Source: JADJQU01 sp035490315
GTDB lineage: Bacteria; Planctomycetota; UBA1135; GCA-002686595
Assembly: GCA_035490315.1 (NCBI GenBank)
Contig: DATHET010000171.1
Location: 1 to 21,528 of the forward strand
Length of the DNA: 21,528 nt
Reading direction: 5' to 3'
Shown here: positions 1 through 7,245 of the stretch, piece after piece
How positions within the stretch are numbered: the stretch's first letter is position 1
Layout of the letters: every line of letters starts with the position of its first letter
Notes under the pieces: generated by a model
Seen by the model: only the letters and a program-made list of their open reading frames with translations
What the model was told of the DNA's origin: nothing
Databases searched by the model: none
Made by a program: the position numbers and the translations under genes

Positions 1-123
1 CCCGTCTGCTCGACGACCGAAACCGCCGAGACGCTGCTCCTCCTCCTCGGCGAAACCGAAGTCCGCCGCATGCCGCTGACACTCCGCCCCGGCGAGATCA
101 ACGTCATCTCCGGTACCCGGTAA
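1..123 (+). CDS. C-terminal fragment of an unidentified protein
   Basis: An open frame enters from the left edge and gives 40 residues before TAA at 121-123. It contains a run of five leucines, then a segment reading LTLRPGEINVISGTR at its end. The LxPGE pattern resembles the last strands of carboxypeptidase-regulatory-like (beta-sandwich) domains, but 40 residues are too few to assign a family. The last three codons and the stop (GGT ACC CGG TAA) lie inside the left arm of the palindromic element at 112-209, so the element sets where this protein ends. The frame is inferred from the absence of stops and from the identical Gly-Thr-Arg-stop ending of the minus-strand gene at 3085-4392. Confidence 0.5.
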   Translation, partial: PVCSTTETAETLLLLLGETEVRRMPLTLRPGEINVISGTR

Positions 124-209
124 AGCACCGCCATCCTGAACACGCCCGAAACAAGTCCGCCGCGGCAGGTTTCGAGCGTGTTCAGGATGGCGGTGCTTTA
201 CCGGGTACC
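112..209. repeat. Palindromic element copy 1 (perfect 33-bp arms)
   Basis: The arms at 112-144 and 177-209 are perfect 33-bp inverted repeats starting GGTACCCGGTAAAGCACC and continuing through GCCATCCTGAACACG. The 32-nt centre contains a second stem (CGAAAC at 146-151 with GTTTCG at 169-174), so the RNA would fold into one long hairpin. The left arm carries the stop codon of the preceding partial gene. The right arm ends about 15 nt before the start of the SanA-like gene. The arms match the other elements in this window, whereas the centre does not. There is no U-tract, so simple intrinsic termination is not obvious. A small non-autonomous mobile palindrome or a structured 3'-end element both fit. 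Confidence 0.9.
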
Positions 210-224
210 GATAGCATCTGCTGC

Positions 225-899
225 GTGATGGTCTCACCGCGAACGAAGTGTCTGTCATGGATCGCGATCAGCGGAGGACTCGTGCTCGTCGGCTCGTTGT
301 TCTTCTGCGACGCGTGGGTCGCGCGGGCGGCGCGCGGGCGTTGCTTGGCGAGCGTGAGCGAAGTTCCCGAAGCCCCCGTCGCACTCGTGCTCGGATGTTC
401 TGACTACCTGCCCGATGGCCGGAAGAATCTTTATTTCACTCGCCGCATCGCGGCCGCCGCGGAATTGTTTCACGCGGGAAGAGTGCGCGCGTTGATCGTC
501 AGCGGCGACAATCACCGCGAAGGCTACGACGAGCCGAGCGCGATGAAGGCCGCGCTGGTGCGCGAAGGAATCCCGGCGGAAAACGTCGCTTGCGACTACG
601 CAGGATTCTGCACGCTCGATTCGGTCGTCAGGGCGCGCGAAGTGTTCGGCCAGACGCGCTTCATCGTGGTGTCGCAGCGCTTCCACTGCGAACGAGCCGT
701 GTTCCTCGCGCGCGAACGCGGAATCGAGGCCTTCGGATTCGACGCCACGCGCGTCGGCGGGGCCGCGGGATTGAAGACGAGATTGCGCGAAAGTCTCGCG
801 CGAGCCATGGCGGTGGTCGACGTCGCCTTGCTCGACACGCGGTCGAAGTTTCTGGGACCGTCGGTCAAGGTCGAGCTTGCGAGCGGCTCACCACGTTGA
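225..899 (+). CDS. SanA/YdcF (DUF218, ElyC-like) membrane-anchored protein
   Basis: A 224-residue protein with one N-terminal membrane segment (about residues 11-28) followed by a DUF218/SanA-type domain. Family signatures in order are VALVLGCS (52-59), DGRKNLYFTRRI (64-75), IVSGDN (91-96), YDEPSAM (101-107), DYAGFCTLDSVVRA (124-137) and SQRFHCERA (150-158). SanA proteins of enteric bacteria are linked to envelope barrier function and vancomycin exclusion; related ElyC/YdcF proteins act in envelope or lipid-carrier metabolism. No reaction can be assigned here. The length is close to that of E. coli SanA. The first start is GTG at 225 with ATG directly after it at 228; neither has a clear ribosome binding site. 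The gene follows palindromic element copy 1 and is probably transcribed on its own. Confidence 0.85.
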   Translation: MMVSPRTKCLSWIAISGGLVLVGSLFFCDAWVARAARGRCLASVSEVPEAPVALVLGCSDYLPDGRKNLYFTRRIAAAAELFHAGRVRALIVSGDNHREGYDEPSAMKAALVREGIPAENVACDYAGFCTLDSVVRAREVFGQTRFIVVSQRFHCERAVFLARERGIEAFGFDATRVGGAAGLKTRLRESLARAMAVVDVALLDTRSKFLGPSVKVELASGSPR

Positions 900-1320
900 A
901 TTCAGAGTTCAGCGCGACGTCGGTTCCGTAACGCCAGGGGTTCCGAATCGGAGTTGGCTTGCGTAGTCTGGATGCACTCGTGCGCAAGCTCGTGCTCTTG
1001 ATCGTCGTCGGATATGTCGTCCTGAACGGGCATTTTGGTCGCCCTATTCTGCTCGGACATCACCCGACGCCGTGGTGAATCTGCGCTGAGCGACGCAGCG
1101 GTCAGCCCTCGATACGCCTGTCTTGGAGTTTGTGCGTCGGATTGCCGCGAGTGACTGTCGCGGTCCGCGGCGAGAAAGCTGCGAGGAATGAGCCTGCACT
1201 GCTTCGAGCACCTGGCTCTCACCCTCGCCAGAGACAGCAGTTCGACGGATTCGTGATCTCCGCGGGCGCGGATCCGCGTGGAGGCTCTCGAAACCACTCC
1301 GCCCAGCCACGAGGTCCCGC
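900..1320. other. Intergenic region without a convincing gene
   Basis: These 421 bases separate the SanA-like gene from the propeller gene at 1321. Overlapping frames exist on both strands, but none resembles a known family. The best small candidate is a minus-strand frame of 52 codons at 902-1060 that starts MSEQNRATKM and is rich in Asp, Glu and Gln. It ends 3 nt from the SanA-like stop codon, but it has no clear ribosome binding site and its third-position GC looks lower than that of neighbouring genes. The promoter of the gene at 1321 should lie here; I could not pick one out. Confidence 0.5.
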
Positions 1321-2823
1321 ATGCGCTCCCAATCGAACCGTCTCCAGCCATTCCAATCCCCGTCGACTCTCCGCGCGGCCTGCCACATCACCGCCCTCGG
1401 TCTCGCGATCGCCGGCTTCGCGCCGCTCGGGAGTGCCCAATGGCAGGCGACCAGCCTGCACCCCGCAGGAGCCCAGGCCTCCCACGCCAACGACGGCGAT
1501 CCGGGCGGCCAGTCCGGATACGCGCTCATCGCAGGAGCCAAGCACGCCTACGTATGGTCCGGATTCTCGGGTCCCAGCGTCGACCTGCACCCCGCGGGAG
1601 CGACGGCCTCGGAGGCATTCGATTCGCACAGCGGTCTCCAGGTGGGCACGGCGATGATCGGCGGCGTCAACGTCGCCAGCACCTGGAACGGAACGGCGGG
1701 ATCGTGGTCCAACTTGAATCCGCCGGGAATGATCTCGTCCGCTCTCTACGGCGGCGACCTCGGCGCGCAGGCGGGTTTCGTCGAGGACGGGATCGTCGGC
1801 GTCCGCGCTGCCTTGTGGCACGGATCCGCGGCTTCGTACGTCGACCTCTCGCCCGCGAACTCGAATGGCTCGGCGGTCTGGGCGATGCGCGGCATCATGC
1901 AAGCCGGCCAGGCCACCATCATCGGTCAGAGCACGCACGCGGGCTATTGGATCGGGAGCCCGAACACCTGGACCGATCTGCATCCGACCGGCGCGCAGCT
2001 CTCGCAGTGCTGGGGCACCGACGGCGTGCAACAGGTCGGGCGGGCGATCCTCAATGGAAGCGACCACCCCTTCGTGTGGAGCGGCAGCGCCGCCTCCGGG
2101 GTCGACCTCTTGCCGGCCAACTTCATCGTGGGCGAAGCGCGCGGGGTCGACGCCGGCGAGCAGGTCGGCTATGTCGGCGACATCTCAGGCACGCGCGCCT
2201 GCCTGTGGTCAGGCTCGGCGAGCAGCCGCGTCGATCTCGAGCTGGCCTTGCCCATGAATTTCAGGGCGTCCAAGGCTTCGGCGATCTGGCACAGCGGCGG
2301 AACGACCTTCGTCCTCGGGACAGCCCGCAACTCGTCCGCCGGCAATCGCGAGGAAGTGATCCTCTGGAGGCGACTGAGCCTGACGATCTACTGCACCGCG
2401 AAGGTCAATTCCCTGGGTTGCTCGCCGAGCATGGCCTTCTTCGGCAACTCGAGCGCTTCGAACTCGAACGTCTTCGTGGTCCGCGCGGACCTGGTGCAGA
2501 ACCACAAGCCTGGCATTCTGCTGTACAGCAACACCGGTCGGACCGCGATCCCATTCAGCGGCGGCACGCTGTGCCTCACCGGGCCGCTGCGCCGCGTATC
2601 CGGGCTGGATTCAGGCGGCCTGCCGTCGGGGAACAACTGCAGCGGGGCTTTCTCCGTCGACATGAATGCGTTCCGCGCCGGCGCACTGGGCGGGAACCCG
2701 GCGGCCTATCTCGCGGTGGCGGGAACCCTGGTCGACTGCCAGTTCTGGGGACGCGATTCGGGATTCGCCGCGCCGAACAACACGCAATTGTCGAACGCGA
2801 TGGAGTTCGAGATCGGGCCGTAA
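1321..2823 (+). CDS. Secreted HAF-like seven-repeat protein with C-terminal 4-Cys module
   Basis: A 500-residue protein. A long signal peptide ends LGSA|Q (cleavage predicted after residue 39). Residues from about 42 to 350 form seven imperfect repeats of 40-50 residues with the pattern D-L-x-P...GxQxGxAxIxG...HAxxWxG, resembling HAF-type extracellular repeats. Seven copies suggest a seven-bladed beta-propeller. Residues 357-500 are the C-terminal module shared across this window, with YC (358), GC (367), LC (418) and NC (440), then NAF, GGNP, WGRD.GF and APNN. This module aligns without gaps over 144 residues with that of the RCC1-like protein at 4763-6997. The ATG at 1321 has GAGG 6 nt upstream. 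The gene ends 3 nt before palindromic element copy 2 and converges on the gene at 3085-4392. It is probably a surface or secreted protein of unknown ligand. Confidence 0.85.
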   Translation: MRSQSNRLQPFQSPSTLRAACHITALGLAIAGFAPLGSAQWQATSLHPAGAQASHANDGDPGGQSGYALIAGAKHAYVWSGFSGPSVDLHPAGATASEAFDSHSGLQVGTAMIGGVNVASTWNGTAGSWSNLNPPGMISSALYGGDLGAQAGFVEDGIVGVRAALWHGSAASYVDLSPANSNGSAVWAMRGIMQAGQATIIGQSTHAGYWIGSPNTWTDLHPTGAQLSQCWGTDGVQQVGRAILNGSDHPFVWSGSAASGVDLLPANFIVGEARGVDAGEQVGYVGDISGTRACLWSGSASSRVDLELALPMNFRASKASAIWHSGGTTFVLGTARNSSAGNREEVILWRRLSLTIYCTAKVNSLGCSPSMAFFGNSSASNSNVFVVRADLVQNHKPGILLYSNTGRTAIPFSGGTLCLTGPLRRVSGLDSGGLPSGNNCSGAFSVDMNAFRAGALGGNPAAYLAVAGTLVDCQFWGRDSGFAAPNNTQLSNAMEFEIGP

Positions 2824-2826
2824 CCC

Positions 2827-2913
2827 GGTACCCGGTACAACACCGCCATCTTTTACGCGCCGCCGCCCGTGGGTTTCGGCAGTGTTCAGGATGGCGGTGC
2901 TTTACCGGGAACC
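2827..2913. repeat. Palindromic element copy 2
   Basis: The left arm at 2827-2850 and right arm at 2890-2913 are 24-bp inverted repeats with three mismatches (GGTACCCGGTACAACACC on the left; the right arm reads as GGTTCCCGGTAAAGCACC on the opposite strand). The centre is unlike copy 1 apart from the GTGTTCAG next to the right arm. The element starts 3 nt after the stop of the propeller gene, and the bases there read as two tandem CCCGGTA units (2824-2837). It could serve as a terminator for the convergent pair. Confidence 0.8.
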
Positions 2914-3112
2914 GAGCTCGAAGGTGCGCGGGGGGTGATTCGGTACCCGGTCTAAAACCGCCATCTTTCGAGCGATCCCTGGGGACCGCGATCGGGTCGG
3001 TCAGCGCGCTGCCGCGGAGCGCGCGCAGGTCGATCCACGCGCTGCCTTCCGCCAGGTTTCGGCAGTGTTCAGGATGGTGGTGCTTTACCGGGTACCGAGC
3101 TCGAAGGTGCGC
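2872..3112. repeat. 183-bp tandem duplication including the 3' end of the downstream gene
   Basis: Bases 2872-2929 recur at 3055-3112 with two mismatches over 58 bp. The repeated part covers the inner flank of the palindrome, the whole right arm, and 16 bp beyond it. At 3097-3112 those bases are the terminal coding sequence of the minus-strand gene (RTFEL). At 2914-2929 they are a relic of the same gene end with no gene attached. The element and the end of its host gene were therefore duplicated together, and copy 3 has a much longer centre than copy 2. Confidence 0.85.
2942..3096. repeat. Palindromic element copy 3 with long centre
   Basis: The left arm at 2942-2965 (GGTACCCGGTCTAAAACC...) and right arm at 3073-3096 have five mismatches over 24 bp, so this hairpin is weaker than copy 1. 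The centre is 107 nt, the longest in the window. The right arm supplies the last three codons and the stop of the minus-strand gene at 3085-4392. The central DNA reads as an open frame on the minus strand with no family I recognise and may be captured sequence. Confidence 0.75.
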
Positions 3113-4392
3113 AGGGTGGAGGGCCACTCGCGGAGTTCGGTGTCGAAGGAGGATTCGGGGCCGACGAGGCGGGTGCGCACCATTTGGGAGGGGCCGCAGG
3201 GGTGGAACTCGAGCAGGAACGAGTAGACGGCGCCGTCGTCGGACTTGGTCTGGAAGCGCATCGTGCGGCCCTTGCCGAGCGGGCTCGTGATGTTCTTCAT
3301 GCCGCTGAGGCGGAAGTCCTTGCCGAGCTTGCTGACCGCGGAGTCGACGACGGAGTCGAACTCCTGGCTGGAGACGTCGAAGAACTGCAGCTCCAACGTG
3401 AAGGGTGACTCGGCCCCGTGGACGGTCGTGCGGAACGTCTCGGCTTCCTCGCCCTCGACCGCGTACCAATGGCTCGGCAGCTCGATCGTGAGCGGGGCCT
3501 TTTTCAGCTTGCGCGGGATGGAACGGTAGTTGGGCTTGCGCTCGAGGGCCTTGCGCGAAGCATCGCCCGCCTGGACGGAAAGCCTCGCGTCGAAGTTGCC
3601 CTTGAACTTGGCTTGAACCGCTCCGCCCTCCATCAAGAGCAGCGTGGTTCCCTTCCAGTCCATGCCGCGCACGAACTTGCCACGCGTGTCGACGGCGAGC
3701 GTGCACAGACCCTCGAAGGTGCCGTGGCTCTCCTCGTCCTCGACCATGGCGACGATCGGGCAGTCGAGCGTGGCCACTCCGTCGCCGTCCACGTCGCGCA
3801 GCGTGAACTTGCTGGGCGAGCTGCGCGCTTTGAATTCATCTCCGACGACCAGGCAGACCAGCCCGGTGGGATCGGCTTGAAACGTCTCTCCGACATGGAT
3901 GCCCACGGGCAACTCGATCCAGAAGGCCGAATCGGAATGTCGGAGCAGGATCTCGAGCTCCTTCTTGGGAGCGAGCCGATCGACCAGCTCCATGCCGAGC
4001 TCCTTGCCGTGGCGCGTGATCAGCGCGCGCGAGCCCACGATCGAGTTGTCGCTCGCCACGGGCTTCCCTCGGCCCTCGGTCACATCCTCTTCCCAGCGCA
4101 GGTAAGTCCGCCGGATGTCGATGTCGCCCGCCGCGGGTTGGTCGCGCGCGAGAAGCTCGTCGACGTACTCGAGGTGCGATTGCATCCGGTACTCGAGCTT
4201 CTTCGCCTTGGCGGCTGAGCTCGCCTCTCCACTGAGGCGAACCTCGAAGCGCAGGTCCGCGAACAAGGGCTGGTCGCTCCGCAGCTCGACCCGCAAGTCA
4301 TGGGTCGCTGTCGCGGGGTCAGGGACCTCGGTCTGGGCGAGGCAGGGCGACGGGATGAGGAAGAGAGCGAGAAGGAATCGAGTGGGACGCAT
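3085..4392 (-). CDS. Secreted protein of unknown function
   Basis: A 435-residue protein with a signal peptide MRPTRFLLALFLIPSPCLA|Q (cleavage after residue 19). The rest is a mixed, charged, soluble-looking sequence with no family I recognise. A calcium-loop-like DVDGDG occurs near the middle, followed by a segment with two cysteines. There is no C-terminal 4-Cys module, unlike the other secreted proteins here. The last residues FELGTR and the TAA stop are encoded partly by the right arm of palindromic element copy 3. No clear ribosome binding site precedes the ATG. Instead a 7-bp inverted repeat (4398-4418) ends 5 nt upstream of it and could control expression. The gene is convergent with the propeller gene at 1321-2823. 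Confidence 0.8.
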   Translation of the reverse strand: MRPTRFLLALFLIPSPCLAQTEVPDPATATHDLRVELRSDQPLFADLRFEVRLSGEASSAAKAKKLEYRMQSHLEYVDELLARDQPAAGDIDIRRTYLRWEEDVTEGRGKPVASDNSIVGSRALITRHGKELGMELVDRLAPKKELEILLRHSDSAFWIELPVGIHVGETFQADPTGLVCLVVGDEFKARSSPSKFTLRDVDGDGVATLDCPIVAMVEDEESHGTFEGLCTLAVDTRGKFVRGMDWKGTTLLLMEGGAVQAKFKGNFDARLSVQAGDASRKALERKPNYRSIPRKLKKAPLTIELPSHWYAVEGEEAETFRTTVHGAESPFTLELQFFDVSSQEFDSVVDSAVSKLGKDFRLSGMKNITSPLGKGRTMRFQTKSDDGAVYSFLLEFHPCGPSQMVRTRLVGPESSFDTELREWPSTLRTFELGTR

Positions 4393-4397
4393 GCGGG

Positions 4398-4418
4398 GGA
4401 CAACAGGACGGGTTGTCC
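4398..4418 (-). promoter_or_regulatory. Inverted repeat just upstream of the secreted-protein gene
   Basis: GGACAAC, 7 nt, GTTGTCC: a perfect 7-bp inverted repeat ending 5 nt before the ATG of the gene at 3085-4392. As DNA it has the size of a repressor operator. As RNA it would form a hairpin exactly where a ribosome binding site is expected. No Shine-Dalgarno sequence is visible, which makes a translational role possible. Function is inferred from position only. Confidence 0.4.
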
Positions 4419-4681
4419 AGGCCGGCTGAAGGGCTGCGATCAGGGGGGAAGGAGCGCAGCGAAGTCGGTCGAGCAGGGTGCGGAAGCATCACCATGCACC
4501 TGGGACACTCCAGGGTTACCCGCGAAACGTGGGATTTTGCCCGATGCCCCGCTGGAGGCCGCAGGATTGACTCTGAGTGTCGCGGTTCATTGCTCGTTCG
4601 GGTCGGGCAGGCCGAGCTTCTTGCGGAACTTCCTGCATGGCGGCTCCGGCGATCAATTTCGCCTTTGACCGGGCGAAGCGA

Positions 4682-4715
4682 TCGAGGCCGGCCTTCATGG
4701 GGTGGCCGGCCTCGA
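4682..4715 (-). terminator. Hairpin downstream of the RCC1-like gene
   Basis: A perfect 12-bp stem (TCGAGGCCGGCC with GGCCGGCCTCGA) and a 10-nt loop lie 47 nt downstream of the stop codon at 4763. The stem is very GC-rich, but no T-run follows on the minus strand. It is either an atypical terminator or a stabilising 3' hairpin. Confidence 0.45.
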
Positions 4716-4762
4716 ATGATCAGCCTCGCGTGATCATCGATCGGAAGTCGACGACACCGGGG

Positions 4763-6997
4763 TCAGTTGCACACGGTGAAGTGCAACCCGTCGCTCAGCG
4801 TCGAATTGTTCGGCGCGGAGAAGCCTTGATCGCGACCCCACCACTGGGCGTCGACGGTCGTGCCGGGCGATTGCAGAGCGGGATCGGGATTCCCGCCGAG
4901 CGCTCCGACGGCGAATGCGTTGAAGTCGATCGCATACACGCCGGTGCAATCGTTGCCGCTCGGACTTCCGCCGGAATTCACGCCGGTGCTGCGCCGGACC
5001 TGGGCCGCCAGGCAGAGGGTTCCGCCTTGGAACGGCACCGCGGCCTGACCGCCGAGGCTGTAGAGCAGCAGTCCTGGCTTCTGATTGAGCACGTTGGAGC
5101 CCTGGATCGTGAAGCCGCTGCCGGCGCTCGCGCTCGCGACTCCGGTCGAAGCGATCGCAGGCTGGCAACCGAGCGAGTTGATCTTCGCCGTGCAGTACGC
5201 GAGCGGGCTCGGGCAGATCGAGTCGATGCGCGCGAGGATGAAATTGTTGCCGCCCGCGATGTCGGTGTAGACGTAGCCGCTCGGCGGCGGAGGCACGTTG
5301 CACTGAGCGCTCAAGTTCTCGCCCCAGGCCACCACCGAGCCGTCGCTGCGCCGCGCGATCGAGAAGTGCGCACCCGTGGCGATCTGGACGTAGGACAAGC
5401 CGGGCGGAAGGGCGGGCACGTTGAGCTGGCCATGGGCGTTGGATCCCCAGGCCACCACCGAGCCGTCGCTGCGCCGCGCCAAGGTGAACGCGGTGCCTGC
5501 CGCGATCTCGACATAGGTGAGACCGACGGGGAGCGCAGAAACGTTGCACTGACCCGATGAATTGTCGCCCCAGGCCAGCACCGAACCGTCGCTGAGCAGC
5601 GCAACCGAATTTGCCTGGTTCGCCGCGACGTCGATGCAACCCGCGGGAAGCAGAGGAACGTTGCACTGGCCTGATGAATTGTTGCCCCAGGCCACGACCA
5701 TCCCGTCGCTTCGACAGGCGAGAGAGTGGATGGAGCCCGTCGCGACCCGGACGTAGGAAAGGGCGGGAGGAAGCGCGGGCACGCTGTTCTGCTGGAAGGC
5801 GTTCCATCCCCACGCGACGATCTGTCCATCGCTGCGACAGGCGAGAGCGTGGTACCAGGTCGCCGCGAAGTCGCGGTACTTGAGGCCGGCGGTGAGCGGG
5901 GGCACGACGGAAGCGCCGTTGTCGTCGGATCCCCAGCCGATCAGCGAGCCGTCGCTGCGACGCGCGAGGTTGAATTCGAAGGCTGCTTGAATTCCGACGT
6001 AATCGAGGCCGGCCGGAAGCGCCGGCGCGTTGCACTGTCCCGTCTCGTTCGCGCCGAAGGCGATCAGCTTGCCGTCGCTGCGGCGGGCGATTGTGTGCGA
6101 AAGCCCCGCATCGATCGCGACATAGGTGAGTCCGGGCGGGAGCGCAGGCACCTGGGCCTGACCCTTGTTGTCCATCCCCCAAGCCACGACGGATCCGTCG
6201 CTGCGCCGAGCGACGCTGAACTGGCTGCCAGCCGCAATCTCGACGTAGGTGACGCCGAGCGGAAGCGCCGGCGCGTTGCACTGGCCGAAGCCGTTGCTGC
6301 CCCAGCCCGCGATCGTTCCGTCGCTCTGGATCGCGAGCGTGTGGTCGCGGCCCGCGGCGATCGCCGTGAAGACGAGTCCCGGCGGAAGCGTGGGCACAAT
6401 GCACTGGCCGAAATCGTTGCGTCCCCAGGCAACGACCGATCCGTCGCTGCGCCTCGCGACGCTGTACTCGCTTCCGCCGACAACCTCGACGTAGGTGAGG
6501 CCGAGCGGCAAGGCCGGCACGTTGCATTGGCCGAAGTTATTCCTTCCCCACGCAGCGAGGGATCCGTCGCTGAGCCGAGCGAAGCTGTGGTAATCCCCCG
6601 CGGCGAGCTCGACGTAGGCAAGTCCCGGCGGCGGCGGGGGCACATTGCACTGGCCTTGACCGCCCGCTCCCCAGGCGACGACCGCGCCGTCGCTGCGCAT
6701 GGCGAGGTTGTGGTATCCGCCGGGAGCGATCTCCGTGTACGTGAGGCCGGCGGGGAGTGCCGGAAGGTTGCACTGGCCGTAGAGGGTCTGACCCCAAGCG
6801 GCGATCGTGCCATTGGCGCGCAGGGCCACGCTGTGAAGGCCTCCCGCCTCGCCATCGACGAAGGTTTCGTCATTCAGGCGGCTGTCGAGCACCTGGATGC
6901 CCCAACTGACGATGCCCGTCTGCGCACGGGCCTCCGGTGATGAACCGGCGACCAGGAGCAGGGCGGCAGAAAGTGAAGCAAATGAAGTGCGGAGCAT
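4763..6997 (-). CDS. Secreted RCC1-like repeat protein with C-terminal 4-Cys module
   Basis: A 744-residue protein. I chose the ATG at 6995-6997 because GAGGGG lies 9 nt upstream and it begins a signal peptide ending ARA|Q (cleavage after residue 25); the longer in-frame start 45 nt upstream would add a charged tail before it. Residues of about 27-590 hold 13 repeats of about 40 residues with the consensus RSDGSVVAWGxNxxGQCNVP and LPxGLxYVxIAAGxxHxxA, preceded by a partial first unit (GIVSWG). This is the RCC1/alpha-tubulin-suppressor type of repeat, and 14 units fit two seven-bladed propellers. Residues 601-744 are the shared C-terminal module with all four cysteines. The protein is probably secreted and surface-attached. 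Such propellers bind proteins or ligands, but none can be named here. It appears to be monocistronic, with a 248-bp gap upstream. Confidence 0.9.
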   Translation of the reverse strand: MLRTSFASLSAALLLVAGSSPEARAQTGIVSWGIQVLDSRLNDETFVDGEAGGLHSVALRANGTIAAWGQTLYGQCNLPALPAGLTYTEIAPGGYHNLAMRSDGAVVAWGAGGQGQCNVPPPPPGLAYVELAAGDYHSFARLSDGSLAAWGRNNFGQCNVPALPLGLTYVEVVGGSEYSVARRSDGSVVAWGRNDFGQCIVPTLPPGLVFTAIAAGRDHTLAIQSDGTIAGWGSNGFGQCNAPALPLGVTYVEIAAGSQFSVARRSDGSVVAWGMDNKGQAQVPALPPGLTYVAIDAGLSHTIARRSDGKLIAFGANETGQCNAPALPAGLDYVGIQAAFEFNLARRSDGSLIGWGSDDNGASVVPPLTAGLKYRDFAATWYHALACRSDGQIVAWGWNAFQQNSVPALPPALSYVRVATGSIHSLACRSDGMVVAWGNNSSGQCNVPLLPAGCIDVAANQANSVALLSDGSVLAWGDNSSGQCNVSALPVGLTYVEIAAGTAFTLARRSDGSVVAWGSNAHGQLNVPALPPGLSYVQIATGAHFSIARRSDGSVVAWGENLSAQCNVPPPPSGYVYTDIAGGNNFILARIDSICPSPLAYCTAKINSLGCQPAIASTGVASASAGSGFTIQGSNVLNQKPGLLLYSLGGQAAVPFQGGTLCLAAQVRRSTGVNSGGSPSGNDCTGVYAIDFNAFAVGALGGNPDPALQSPGTTVDAQWWGRDQGFSAPNNSTLSDGLHFTVCN

Positions 6998-7245
6998 GGT
7001 CAGGTTCCCCTCGGAAAACGGAAGCGGATCGGGCTTACGCACCGATTACCGGATTGCCGGCGGCGGTTACAGGCGCGCGCAGGGCCGGAGAGTCGACCTC
7101 ACCCGGATACGAGCCCCTATCGCCCCTGGTTCAGCTTCCGCGACCGAAAAGTTCCGGATCAGCCCATACTTCCGCTCGGAGAAGAATCTGGGCCCGCACG
7201 GCTCACGCCGCGTGTTGGCTCGCCGAATGGGGTGCCCGCCGCGGA

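Larger units (their letters stand above)
4393..4762. other. Intergenic region with hairpin and possible gene relic
   Basis: These 370 bases separate two minus-strand genes. The region holds the inverted repeat at 4398-4418 and the hairpin at 4682-4715. Between them a minus-strand frame ends FRKKLGLPDPNEQ and stops at 4587-4589, but it is open for only 21 codons (to 4652) and has no start. It could be the tail of a decayed gene or chance. No convincing intact gene is present. Confidence 0.5.

Noticed and set aside
902..1060. 52-codon minus-strand ORF, acidic and Gln-rich
   Set aside because: No ribosome binding site, no family and lower third-position GC. Noted in the intergenic entry only.
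1278..3290. 670-codon plus-strand ORF overlapping the HAF-like protein gene
   Set aside because: Arg-rich, low-complexity translation in an alternative frame. The 1321-2823 frame has a signal peptide, repeats and the shared module.
4587..4652. Minus-strand frame ending KKLGLPDPNEQ
   Set aside because: It looks like the tail of a protein but is open for only 21 codons with no start. A pseudogene call would be a guess.
4516..4698. 60-codon minus-strand ORF between two genes
   Set aside because: Its start codon lies in the loop of the hairpin at 4682-4715, and it has no recognisable content.
4734..6527. 597-codon minus-strand ORF over the RCC1-like gene
   Set aside because: Out-of-frame shadow of the repeated coding sequence. 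Its regularity comes from the RCC1 repeats in the true frame.
5280..6800. Regular DNA repeats of about 117-120 bp, considered as a tandem array or CRISPR-like structure
   Set aside because: The period equals one 39-40-residue RCC1 unit and the frame is intact, so it is protein repetition.
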